Shown here: positions 48,926 to 60,165 of the stretch, piece after piece | How positions within the stretch are numbered: position 1 is the stretch's first letter | Layout: every line of letters starts with the position of its first letter | Origin: Jaltomata sinuosa | Lineage: Eukaryota; Streptophyta; Magnoliopsida; Solanales; Solanaceae | Assembly: GCA_003996215.1 (NCBI GenBank) | Contig: QJPP01000831.1 | Span: 62,001-126,000, forward strand | DNA: 64,000 nt | Direction of reading: 5' to 3' | Notes under the pieces: model-generated | The model's input: the letters and a program-made list of their open reading frames with translations, nothing else | Database searches by the model: none | What the model was told of the DNA's origin: nothing | Position numbers and translations under genes: made by a program

Positions 48926-50044
48926 GTAAGTTCGCCGACGTTAAATACATATTTTTATGTTGATTGGAAACTCATATTATGAAGCATGCTCATTAAAATT
49001 GCCATTTTGATTTTGGGTGAGATCCGAAAATTTTGGGGTCCCCAATTTTGGGTTATATTGTTGATTTTTCTTAGGATTAACTTGGTAGAACTTGAAGTAT
49101 GATGAGGCATGTTGTTTGTGGTAATTTTTATCCTTCAAAATTTGTGTTTTGGGTGAAATCTGAGTAACCCACTTGTGTTGGTGCATGATTTGGCCCTATG
49201 ATAGATTGGGTGATGTAATTCTTTAGGGCAAATCGTCATCTTCATGAGGTTTTTGTTAGAAATTGATGTTTGGGGCTGAAATCATTACCACTATTGTTCC
49301 CAGGTGATGATTTGTTGAATATACTTATTGGGTGTATGATATTGGTTGGGGGAATGAAATTGTTATTGAATGAATGTGCCGGTGGTTTGTAATTGAAGGC
49401 TTGATGTTCCCAATGATAGATGGGATAACGTCCTTCTTAAGGGAAATCGTTAAGTTCTTCTTTTGTTTTGAATGTGTTGATGGATTTCGGGGAAATCTAA
49501 GTATCTGGATGATATGGTTTTGGTCATAGCATGTTTAGCCCTGTTATTATTGGTGTTTGTGCTTGATGCCGAGTGCATATCACAGATATTGCTCTACGAA
49601 TCACATGCGTAACACACAAGAACACAAGGAACCAAAAAGTTCCAATTATTTCCTTGTGCGTATTGCATGTGACACGCAGATCTTTATGTGCAAAATGCAC
49701 AAGGCACTGCACCTCGTTGATAAATGGTGCCAGTTTACTGGAATGGGAGGCGATGTTCAGTGTGATAAGCACACTGGCTGGTTCAAATCGCACTAGCCTT
49801 CGTAGCCCAACATAGAAATTAACTTGGGTTTTTGATAGCTTGTGCGATGTCAGGTGTTACGCGCACAACTCTTGGTGCATTTTGCACGTGGTCCGCACAA
49901 GCCATCAATTACCCGATTTTTTTTCTTCTTCTTTGTCATTCTTTTTAATTAGTTAGCTTCTTTTATATTTTCTTCTTTAATATATATCAAAAATACAAGA
50001 AGATTTTTGCTTTTACTTTGAGTACTCATAATCTCCATCTACAG
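48926..50044 (+). other. Candidate intron in the leader of ORF2
   Basis: Donor-like TTGTG/GTAAGTTC at 48926 and acceptor-like CCATCTACAG ending at 50044 enclose 1119 bases. A T-rich tract lies about 60-130 bases upstream of the acceptor (49918-49990). The acceptor lies three bases before the ORF2 ATG. The interval is AT-rich and noncoding except for a second block of GTGCG/CGCAC words (about 49590-49905). Confidence 0.45.
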
Positions 50045-50162
50045 ACTATGACTTCTGGCAGGGGAAATGCAGGGCAAAGTTAACAAAGGCAACTAGCTCC
50101 TCCCTCCTTCACTCCCACCTCCAAGGGCAAGAACAAAGCCCCAGCACCTTCCCATGCATAAG

Positions 50163-50206
50163 TTTCGGAGGAGGAGAGCATTCGTTTCGGAGGAGGAGAG
50201 CATTCG
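50163..50206 (+). repeat. 22-bp tandem duplication in ORF2
   Basis: Two adjacent copies of tttcggaggaggagagcatt plus cg. Because 22 is not a multiple of three, it shifts the ORF2 frame. Confidence 0.85.
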
Positions 50207-50512
50207 CTTTGGAGTTGAAGGTATAAAGGTCGTCTATGATTGTGAAAAAAATAGGCCTTACAACACGAAGCAGAGTTTTAACTTGGCTGTAGTGGGGGAT
50301 AATCTACCCAACATCCCCAAACAGTTCACCAACCGACAGTGGCAACCATTCTAAGAGGTGCCCAAAAACTACTATAAAGAGATAGTTTGAGAATTCTTTG
50401 CCTCTTACCAGGCCACGCAGGATGGTAAGGGATATAAGGGCAATGCGAAGACCTTCCCTAATTTGGAGTCGGTCATTGTTTGATATAAGTAAGTCCGCAT
50501 CACTCCGGCTAC

Positions 50513-52568
50513 ATTCACGCCCCGAGGTTACCCCTTAGACATAAAACGGGACTTGGGACCACAAGTGCTCCAAGCTAACCCCTTGGTTATAACATACTCA
50601 AGCATAACAAAGATAAGCGGAAGCATAACCGATAAATCCAAAATCACATAAATAGGTAATCAAGTCAAAAGAAATACAAAATCCAGAAAGAGACTCGAAC
50701 ACTGTCTATGTCTGAAAATCCTCTACATGACATAAGGAGTTGCTAGGACAATACCCTAGCTAACTCAAAGTACGGAAGTAAGAAATCAACACAACTAAAC
50801 ACATAACTAGTCCTCGACCTAAGAGGACTCACCAACTGCTGACAGAAAGTGGCCTGGAAGCTCTAGCCGCGTGTCTGGAAAGGAGCACATGAATCTGCAT
50901 CATCAAAGGATGCAGCGCAAGATATGCGTAAATACTATAGGATGTACCGAGTATGTAAGCGGTGAATGGATCATGATAAAGCCATTTAAAACATACTTGA
51001 AATGAACTTATAACACAAATAAAGGGCATAAAGTAGTGTCAAGGTATAAGACAATAAAACATGCAATAAAGTTTAAGTTCAAATTAGAATCATATAACTT
51101 GATAGCTTGAAAATAATCATGTGGGAGTTTCTCTTAACCGACTAAACCATGATGAGATACATAGAGTCTGGTGTCATAAACCCACACCAAAAAATGTTAT
51201 CCTAACCGGCCAAAGTTAAAACCATGTCATAAAGGATCTTGTCATAAGCCACAGAGGGCAACCTACAGTGGCAACGTAGTTTTGGACTTGGGTTATCTGA
51301 ACCTTCGTCTCTCGGTGCTAAATACTACTCCCAAAACATAATATCATGAGCTCATACACATGTGACATATCTAATGCCCAACTTGTTCATAACTTGTTCA
51401 TAACTTGTTCATACCCCGGATCGTCATACTACTCATGAATTTTGGTTTAAAAATCGATTCATAAGCATTGATGGAACATCGGGTGTCTTGTCTTACATAA
51501 AACTTCATAACATGGAAAGGCTTGCATACTTCATGACTCATAAAATTTGCATGGATCATGTTCAATTTCATAAAACATATACTTTCATAGAACATAGGAA
51601 CTAGGCATGCACATGCTTGAAAATCCATAAGGAACATGCTATCAAAATCCAATTTGCTTAAATCAACCTCATGCATGTAGAAATTTCCATGGTTAAACTT
51701 CAATTCATGAGATAAGGATTAACATGTAATAACCAATGTAAAATCATGAAATTTAATAGAAATTTCATAATCAAATCATGAGAAGACCATATTTAGTCAA
51801 ACCCATAAGAATTGGATAAGAACCCTAATTTGAAGATCATGAAATGAAAATTTGAATTAGGGGTTTTTGGCACAAGGGTGAAAGGAACCCATTGTTGATT
51901 ACCCACATACCTTGATTGAAGATAACCCACTTGAATTGAAATGACTTAGGAGGCTTGAACTTTGAGCTTGAGACTTGAAGCTTGGAGAAGAATTTTCCTT
52001 TTTGGGAGAAGAGTGAAGTAATGAGAAGGAACTTAGGCTAATGAGGGTGAAAACCCTTCTTGAAATAGTCAAAACGACATCATTTAGGAGTTAAAAGAGT
52101 GGGTAATGACTAAAATATCCCTGGGACTTAATTAGGAAAAAGCTGATTTAAAACTCGGCTTCAGGTTCTATGGGTGGAGCCTACGACTCGTAGATCTAAC
52201 CACGACTCGTGGTTCCTTCTCATGGAAACTGCCCAAGGTTTTAGGCTGCTGAAGGTTCCCTACTACTCAACAGGACAACTCGTGGAAGCTTCCACGAGTC
52301 GTAGAACCAAGTTGTGGGAATCATGGGGCTTGACCACTCTCTATCTGAGTTCCACGGGGTGGTTCCACGACCCGTGGAAACTTCCACAAACCATGAACCT
52401 AACTGTGGATCTTAGAACTGAGGATAGTCTGCAAGACTGGAATCACGAGTCACTTCCATGACTCGTGGAACCACCCACGGCTCGTGGACTTGACCCGTGA
52501 TCCCTGGAAGATCAAAAATCTCTGCAAGTTCTGAGTTTAAATGCTGGATTGGTTTTTGGGGTGTTACA
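50513..52568 (-). repeat. 3' LTR of the family B element
   Basis: Same family as the solo LTR at 7703-20496. CG-rich cassette about 52160-52500 made of CCACGACTCGTGG-type words. TATA-like TTTTAAATC on the minus strand near 52150, a CT-rich leader, and donor-like AAG/GTATGTGGG at 51910-51905 on the minus strand. ORFs in this interval are shadows. Confidence 0.9.
52150..52500 (-). promoter_or_regulatory. CG-rich inverted-repeat cassette and TATA-like box (family B LTR)
   Basis: Words of the type CCACGACTCGTGG, CTACGACTCGTAG and CCACGACCCGTGG occur repeatedly, many self-complementary. On the minus strand the block is followed by the TATA-like GTTTTAAATC (about 52158-52149). The partner LTR has the same at about 59255-59600. 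Confidence 0.5.
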
Positions 52569-52800
52569 ATATCTCCCCGTTGGAATCATTCATCCTCGAA
52601 TGATGACTAAGCAAGGGAAACTGAAGAGAAAACAGCCCAACCAATAACAAAACATAGAAATCAAGGAATAAACATTAAAACTGAACTTTCCAACTTAAAA
52701 CATGGTTAAATCAACTTCGAACACATGAATGCATGCTAGGATCATGAGAGTAATTGATGGAACAGGACCGGAGGATCATACTAAGGATGAAACTATTACC

Positions 52801-54026
52801 TCAAGCTGGAACGGAATCAGAAGGAAAGAGATGGGGATATTTGGCCTTCATGGCCTCTTCTGTTTCCCAAGTAGCTCCTTCAACAAGCTAATTTCTCCAA
52901 AGAACCTTTATCGAAGCAACTTCTTTATTTCTCAACCTCCGAATCTGACGATCAAGGATCTCTACGGGAACCTCATCATAGGTGAGACTATCCTTCACAC
53001 CTACATCCTCCAAAGGGACAATCAAGCTCGGATCACCAACACACTTCTTCAACCAGGAAACATGAAAAAGGGGATGAATTGCTTCCAACTCTGATGGCAA
53101 ATCCAACTCATAAGCAACCTTACCAACCTTCCTCAGAATCCGATAAGGACCTACAAAATGGGGACTAAGATTCCCCTTCTTTCAAAATCTTATCACACCC
53201 TTCATGGGTGACACCTTTAGGAAAACCCAACCATCAACTTCAAATTCCAACTCCATTCTCCTCACATCCGTATAAGATTTCTGTCGACTCTGAGCGGCCT
53301 TCAACCTCTCTTTAATAAGCTAAACCTTCTCCATAGTCTCATGAACCGTATCTGGACCAATCAAGGCTGCCTCACCTACCTCAAACCAACCAATAGGAGA
53401 TCTACATCTCTGACCATAAAGTGCCTCATACGGAGCCATCTGGATGCTAGAGTGAAAGTTGTTATTGTAGGCAAACTCGATAAGTGGTAAGTGATCATCC
53501 CAATTAGCTTTGAAATCAATCACACACGATCTCAACATATCCTCCAAAGTCTGAATAGTATGTTCTGCCTGTCCGTCTGTCTGAGGGTAAAAAGTTGTGC
53601 TAAGTTTCACCTGGGTACCAAGACATTTTTGAAATGATCTCCAAAACTGAGATGTAAACTGAGGACCTCTATCAGAAATGATAGACAAGGGAACACCATG
53701 CAATCGAACTATCTCCCGGATGTAGAGTCTGGCATAATCGTCTGTTGAATCAGTAGTCTTAACAGCCAAGAAGTGGGATGACTTGGTCATCCGGTCAACA
53801 ACACCCAAATAGATTCATGTTGCCTTCGAGTACGAGGCAAACCAGTAATAAAGTCCATATTAATTGCTTCCCATTTCCAAGTGGGAAGGTCAATATCTTG
53901 AATTATGCCACCCGACCTTTTATGCTCCACATTTACTTGTTGACAGTTGGGACACTTAGCCACAAACCCAGCTATATCCCTCTTCATACCATTCCATCGA
54001 AAGACTTCCCATAGATCACGGTACAT
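52801..54026 (-). pseudogene. Integrase and chromodomain (family B)
   Basis: The HHCC-type region ends CPNCQQVNVEHKRSGG, then WKWEAINMDFITGLPRTRRQ with the first core Asp. A one-base shift near 53800 follows. Then VDRMTKSSHFLAVKTT, IVRLHGVPLSIISDRGPQFT with the second Asp, and HTIQTLEDMLRSCVIDF, where the catalytic Glu would lie in the ERTIQTLEDM region (here AEHTIQ, so Glu is present). The C-terminus VEILDRQIRRLRNKEVASIK and, after one stop, ATWETEEAM is the chromodomain. The natural stop is at 52803-52801. Confidence 0.88.
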
Positions 54027-54083
54027 CTTAGTAGCACCCGGATGAATGGAATATCTAGAACTGTGAGCCTCAGTCAGAATCTA

Positions 54084-55680
54084 CTATCTCAACCCATCTA
54101 TATCTGGCATACATAAGCGACCCTGATAACGAAGCACACCATCTCCCCCTTGGGAGAAAACCTCCACCCGCTGTTGATGAACTGAACCCTTAAGCTGAAG
54201 TAAAATGGGATCCTTGTCTTGCTTTGCCTTCACCTCAGCTACCAAAGATGATTCAGAACCATTTTGTACAATCACACCACCTTCGGTCAAGTCCATAAGG
54301 CGAACTCCCAATCGAGCTAGCCTATGAACCTACTTAACCAATTCCTTCTGCCCATCTTCAACAGAAGACACACTTCCCATGGACAGTCTACTCAAAGAAT
54401 CCGCCACGACATTGGCCTTACCCGGATGGTAAAGCACACTCATATCATAATTCTTAAGGAGCCCAAGCCATCTCCTTTGTCGAAAATTCAATTCCTTTTG
54501 AGTGAACACATACTGAAGACTCTTATGATCGGTGAATACATCCACATGCACTCCATACAAGTAATGTCTCTAAATCTTCAAAGCAAAGACCACGGCTGTC
54601 TACTCAAGATCATGAGTAGGATAGTTCTTCTCACGAGTCTTAAGCTGTCTCAAAGCATAAGCAATCACCCTACCACGCTGCATCAAATCACAACCCAAAC
54701 AAATCCTAGAAGCATCACAATACACAACAAAATCATCTAGGCCCTCGGGTAGAGCTAACATTAGAGCTGTGGTCAATCTAGTCTTCAATTCCTGAAAGTT
54801 CTTCTCACATAAGTCAGACCACTGAAATTTTACCTTCTTCTGAGTTAATTGGGTCAAAGGGGCAGGAATGGAAGAAAATCCTTCCACAAACCTCCTGTAG
54901 TAACCAGCCAAACCAAAAAAGCTTCTAATATCAGATGGGGAAGTGGGTCAAGGCCAGTTCTTTACTGCCTCTATCTTTTGAGAATCAACTCGGATACCAT
55001 CACTAGTCATAATATGACCCAGAAAGGAAACATACTGCATCTAGAACTCACACTTGCTAAACTTAGCAAACAACTGTCTATCCTTGAGAGTTAGCAACAC
55101 AACCCTCAAGTGGTTTGCATGCTCCTCCTCACTCCAAGAGTAGATGAGGATATCATCAATGAACACAATCACAAACAAATCCAAATATTGCTTGAACACG
55201 TAGTTCATCAAATCCATAAAAGCTGCAGGGGCATTCGTTAGACCAAAAGACATAACAACAAACTCTTAGTGACCGTACTGAGTCTTGAAGGCTATCTTCG
55301 GTATATCACACTCTTTAACATGAAGTTGATAATAACAGGATCTAAGGTCAATCTTGGAGAAGAAACTAGCACCCTGAAGCTGATCGAACAAGTCATCAAT
55401 CCTAGGAATGGGATATTTATTCTTGATTGTGACCTTGTTCAACTGACGGTAGTCAATACACATTCTAAGAGAACTATCTTTCTTTCAAACAAATAAAACT
55501 AGGGCACCCCATGGAGAAATGCTAGGCCTGATGAAACCCTTATCGAGAAGATCCTTCAACTGATCCTTTAATTCCTTAAGTTCCAAGGGAGCCATTCTAT
55601 AGAGAGGAATAGAGATAGGAGTTGTATCTGGGAGAAGATCTATCCCAAAGTCTATCTCCCGCTCGGGTGGGACTCCGGGA
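54084..55680 (-). pseudogene. Reverse transcriptase and RNase H (family B)
   Basis: RT: MCIDYRQLNKVTIKNKYPIP, FFSKIDLRSCYYQLHV, MSFGLTNAPAAFMDLMNYVF, VFIDDILIYSWSEEEH (intact YVDD-type box). RNase H: VVYCDASRICLGCDLMQRGR, LKTREKNYPTHDLE, VFTDHKSLQYVFTQKELNFR, HPGKANVVADSLSRL. The catalytic Asp positions I can identify are present. All pieces are in one frame; interruptions are stops such as TAG in place of TGG after CEF and after LKI. Confidence 0.9.
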
Positions 55681-55685
55681 AAATC

Positions 55686-56237
55686 CTAAGGAAACACTTC
55701 TGGAAACTCATTCACAACAGGAACATACTGAAGGGGTGGGGTTTCAGACTCCATGTCTATAAACCACACTATGTGATAAACATAGACCTTTGAAATCATC
55801 TTCCTAGCCTTAAGGTAAGATATGAAATGACCTTTCGAGGAAGGGGGACTACCTTGCCATTCTAAGACAGGTTCATTTGGGAACTTGAAACTGACCACAT
55901 GAGTACGACAATCAACAGAGGCATAACATGCATACAACCAATCCATACCAAGAATGACGTCAAAATCAGTCATCTCCAACTCTACTAGATCCGCTGAAGT
56001 GACCCTATGAAGGACTGAGATAGGGAAATTTTGGTAGATTCTTTTGGCTAAGTTGACTCACCAACAGGAGTAGAAATACAAAAGGGTTCTAAAAGTAATT
56101 TAGAACAAACTTTGAACTTGCATGCTACATAAAGGGTCACAAAAGATAAGAAAGCACTGGGGTCTAAGTAAGCATACACATCAAAAGAGAAGACTTTCAA
56201 CATACCAGTAACAACATCTAGGGAACCCTTCTAATCC
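55686..56237 (-). pseudogene. Aspartic protease region (family B)
   Basis: FDVILGMDWLYACYASVDCR at 55979 downward is the Gypsy protease C-terminal part. A one-base shift near 56057 separates it from the upstream half (LDVVTGMLKVFSFDVYAYLD, where the DPSAF segment stands at the expected DPGA/DSGA active site). Confidence 0.8.
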
Positions 56238-57412
56238 TAACGAGAGGACATAGCATAAAAGCGGTTCTGGAACTGACCACCAAAACTAGAAGCTGTGCCC
56301 TGCTGGGCTGGTCTACCTCCTGAAGCTGCTGGGGAAGACTGAGTCCTACCACCTCCCTGCCCCTTCTTAGTTGAAGGGCAATCTCGAATCAAGTGTCCAG
56401 CCTGTCCACACCCAAAGAATGCACCCGTGCCCAAACGACACTCTCCTGGGTGATTCTTCCCACACTTGCTACAACTAGGATGGGAAGGTCCCTTAGCAAC
56501 ACTTCCCTGAGACTGGGAATAGGAACCAGGTCCTCTACCACCCTGATCATGATAAGGCCTCTAAGACTGGGTAGGAGCACTAGCAAAAGAATGAACGAAT
56601 CCTGATGACTTCTTCTTGAAAGAAGAGCGATGTCCACCTTCAGACCTGTGATGACCAAAACCTGATCCCGCAGATCTATCCCTCTTGTTCTCCCTTGCCA
56701 TCTCCCTTAGCTTGTCACCCTCAATCTGTTGGGCATGAGTCATAAGTCAAGAAATGTTCATATCACTCAACAACAAGACAGACCTACACTCTTTCTTCAC
56801 CACATCAGAAACCCCATATATAAACTTGCTTATTTGGTCATGCGAGTCCGCTACCATGGAGGGAGAATATCTAGACAACTAAGTGAACTTCAGACTCTAC
56901 TCTTAAACCGACATTGACCCCTGTCTCAAGTTCACAAATTCTTCCACCTTTGCTTGCCTCAACTCTCATGGAAAGAACCTATCAAGGAAGGCCCTCTCAA
57001 AGCACTCCCAAGTCATGGGGACCGCGTCCCTCACCCTAGCCTTCTTCCATTGCGCAAACCAAATATGAGTTACATCCTTTAGTTGATAGGATGCAAGCTC
57101 AACACAATCGACCCTAACCACTTGCATAACTTCAAATATCTTCTTCACTTCATCAATAAAGTTGAGCGGGTCCTTACTCACTTTTGAATCCCAGAATTTA
57201 GGCAGGTTCATACGGATAAAGTCATGAACTCGGGCCGCTACCCCACCTTGAGGATGAACGGGGGCAGGAGCCTACTGATTAGCCTGAGTGGCCCAATTCT
57301 GGGCTAGCAAATGAATGGCATTTCTAAATTCCTCATTCATGACATCGGGGAACAAAATGGGATGAGCAACATTCTGAGCGGCTCAGAGAGGCATAACACG
57401 TCGAGGAGGCAT
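56237..57412 (-). pseudogene. Gag with zinc knuckle (family B)
   Basis: Start at the ATG 57412-57410 (MPPRRVMPL), three bases after an acceptor-like TATATTTTAG. The core FIRMNLPKFWDSKVSKDPLN, VELASYQLKDVTHIWFAQWK and WECFERAFLDRFFP is retrotransposon gag. The C-terminal part has SCSKCGKNHPGECRLGTG followed by FFGCGQAGHLIRDCP, a CCHC knuckle whose first Cys is Phe. One frame is kept over the whole length with several stops. Confidence 0.88.
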
Positions 57413-57426
57413 AATCTAAAATATAC
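57410..57426 (-). promoter_or_regulatory. 3' splice-acceptor-like site before the family B gag ATG
   Basis: The minus strand reads TTGTATATTTTAG then att and ATG (57412). The AG is at 57417-57416. Confidence 0.45.
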
Positions 57427-57604
57427 AAGATGAGGATTAGAGGAACATAACAGTTAAGATCTACCGCATAATGTGATAATGAAAGAAATGAAGTTTTCTA
57501 AGACACCTCATAGCTTCCCTCTCATACGTGTGGTGCATATCACATACATGAAAGAGACTCTACTTGATCCGGCTTTTAGAAATCGTAGGACTCTTGAACT
57601 TGGG

Positions 57605-57616
57605 GCTCTAATACCA
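57605..57616 (-). other. Primer-binding site, initiator-Met tRNA type (family B)
   Basis: The minus strand reads TGGTATTAGAGC, one change from the consensus, four bases inside the LTR. Confidence 0.85.
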
Positions 57617-57620
57617 AGTT

Positions 57621-59669
57621 TATCATGCCCTGAGGTTACCCCCTATACGTAACATAGGACTTGAGACCACAAGTGCCCCAAGCTAACCCCTTGGTCATAG
57701 CATACTCAAGCATAACAAATATAAGCAGAAGCATAACCAATAAATCCAGAATCACATAAATAGGTAATCAAGTCAAAAGAAATACAAAATCTGGAAAGAG
57801 ACTAAAACACTATCTACGTCTGAAAATCCTCTACATGACATAAGGAGTTTCTAGGACAATACCCTAGCTAACTCAAAGTACAGAAGTAAGAAATCAACAC
57901 AACTAAACACATAACTAGTCCTCGACCTAAGAGGACTCACCAACTGCTAACAGAAAGTGGCCTAAAAGCTCTAGCCATATGTCAGAAAAGGAGCACCTGA
58001 ATCTGCATCATCAAAGGATGCATCGCAAGATATGCGTCAGTACTATAGGATGTACCGAGTATGTGAGTGATGCATGGATCATGATGAAGCCAGTTAAAAC
58101 ATACTTGAAATGAACTTATAACACAAATAAAGGGCATAAAGTAGTGTCAAGGTATAAGACAATAAAACATGCAATAAAGTTTAAGTTCAAATTAGAATCA
58201 TATAACTTGATAGCTTAAAAATAATTATGTGGTAGTTTTTCTTAACCGACATAAACCATACTGAGCTACATGGAGTTCGGTTTCATAAACCCACACTAAA
58301 AAAGGTTGTCCTAATCGGTCAAAGTTAGAACCATGTCATAAAGGATCCTATCATAAGCCACAGAGGGCAACCTATGGTGGTAACGTAGTTTTGGACTTGG
58401 GTTATCTGAACCCTCGTCTCTCGGTGCTAAATACTACTCCCAAAATATAATACCATGAGCTCATACATATGTAACATATCTAATGCCCAACTTGTTCATA
58501 ACTTGTTCATACCCCAGATCGTCATACTACTCATGAATTTTGGTTTAGAAATTGATTCATGAGCATTGATGGAACATCGGGTGTCTTGTCTTACATAAAA
58601 CTTCATAACATGGAAAGGCTTGCATACTTCATGACTCATAAAATTTGCATGGCTCATGTTCAATTTCATAAAACATATACTTTCATAGAACATAGGAACT
58701 AGGCATGCACATGCTTGAAGATCCATAAGGAACATAATATCAAAATGCAATTTGCTTAAATTAACCTCATGCATGTAAAAATTTCCATGGTTAAACTTTA
58801 ATTCATGAGATAAGGATTAACATATAAAAACCTATGTAAAATAATGCAATTTAATAGAAATTTCATAATCAAATCATGAGAAGACCATATTTAGCAAAAC
58901 CCATAAGAATTGGATAAGAACTCTAATTTGAAGATCATGAAATCAAAATTTAAATTAGGGGTTTTGGGCACAAGGGTGAAAGGAACCCATTGTTGATTAC
59001 CCACATACATTGATTGAAGATAACCCACTTGAATTGAAAAGACTTAGGAGACTTGAACTTGGAGCTTGAGACTTAAAGGTTGGAGAAGAATTTTCCTTTT
59101 TGGGAGAAGAGTGAAGTAAAATGAGAAGAAACTTAGGCTAATGAGGGTAAAAACCCTTCTTGAAATAGTCAAAATGACATTATTTAGGAGTTAAAAGAGT
59201 GGGTAATGAATAAAATATCCCTGGGACTTATTTAAGAGAAAGATAATTTAAAATTCGGCTTCAGGTTCCACGGGTGGAGTCTACGACTCATAGATCTAAC
59301 CACGACTCGTGGTTCCTTCTCATGGAAATTGCCCAAGGTTTTAGGCAGCTGAAGGTTCCCTACGACTCAAGAGGATGACTTGTGAAAGCTTCCACGAGTC
59401 GTAGAACCAATTCGTGGGAATCAGAGGGCCTGGCCAATCTCTGTCTGAGTTCCATGGGTTGGTTCCATGACCCGTGGAAACTTCCACGAACTGTGAACAT
59501 GACTCGTGATTCTCAAACCTGAGGATATTCTACAGGATTGGAATCACGAGTTAATTCCATGACTCATGGAACCACCAACGGCTCGTGGACTTGACCCGTG
59601 ATCCCTGGAAGTTCAAAAATCTCTGCAAGTTCTGAGTTTAAAGGCTGGATTGGTTTTCGGGGTGTTAGA
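57621..59669 (-). repeat. 5' LTR of the family B element
   Basis: Pairs with 50513-52568. Both outer TG/CA dinucleotides are altered (plus-strand start tatcatgccc, plus-strand end gtgttaga). The donor-like GTATGT is at 59008-59003 on the minus strand, but its upstream AAG has become AAT. Confidence 0.9.
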
Positions 59670-59674
59670 GCTAC

Positions 59675-60165
59675 TATAAATGTCATCTATTGGAGCATCC
59701 CAATTGAGCCTGCACCTACACTAATGGCTAAATTAACCGTTACCCAGAAACCTCTTGCTTGGGTTGCTACTATCATTGCTCCTGACACTCTTATCTGGGT
59801 CACTATGGGGGGGGGGATATTTTGAGGCAAACTCTGTACTTTGAGGCTCGCCTTTGGTATGATTTTGTCTGCTCCCGCTTTTTACCTTTTCAGAATAACC
59901 AAAAGGTCACCCAGGATGGGGCCATTTTGGTAGCCTCGATTATTTCAAGGGAGCACATCAACTTTTGAGAGATTGAAGCTCTGGTGATAAATAGGAAAGT
60001 TCGTAGGGGTGGTGATACATTCCCCTACACTGTTCTCATCAGCAAGCTTTGTGCAAATGCTGGCATCCCCTATTTCAGTTGTGACACTCCTACCCATGGC
60101 ATTGGTGTGTTGGACCTTGATAAGAATATTGAAAGGATGCTCTTAGGTTCAAGAAGCGTAGAATG
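59675..60165 (+). pseudogene. ORF2, central domain after the nested insertion
   Basis: Joined to the 50048-50512 part once the family B element and one GCTAC copy are removed. A G10 homopolymer at 59807-59816 changes frame. After it the reading continues through YFEARLWYDFV and INRKVRRGGDTFPYTVLIS. One stop lies near 59969. Confidence 0.6.

Larger units (their letters stand above)
50513..59669 (-). mobile_element. Full-length Tekay/Del-like chromodomain Gypsy element (family B)
   Basis: LTRs 50513-52568 (2056 bases) and 57621-59669 (2049 bases), perfect target duplications GCTAC (50508-50512 and 59670-59674), an iMet primer site at 57616-57605 and the PPT ACGGGGAGATAT at 52580-52569. Gag and pol are almost collinear: gag in one frame from 57412 to 56237, protease to RNase H and the integrase zinc-binding region in one frame from 55979 to 53787, and integrase core to chromodomain in one frame from 53808 to 52801. 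Only about two frameshifts plus stops separate it from an open reading. LTR termini show C-to-T type decay. About 16 differences are seen in the first 118 LTR bases. Confidence 0.95.

Noticed and set aside
52174..53094. Plus-strand ORFs 52174-52461 and 52729-53094
   Set aside because: Antisense shadows of the family B LTR cassette and of the chromodomain/integrase coding strand.
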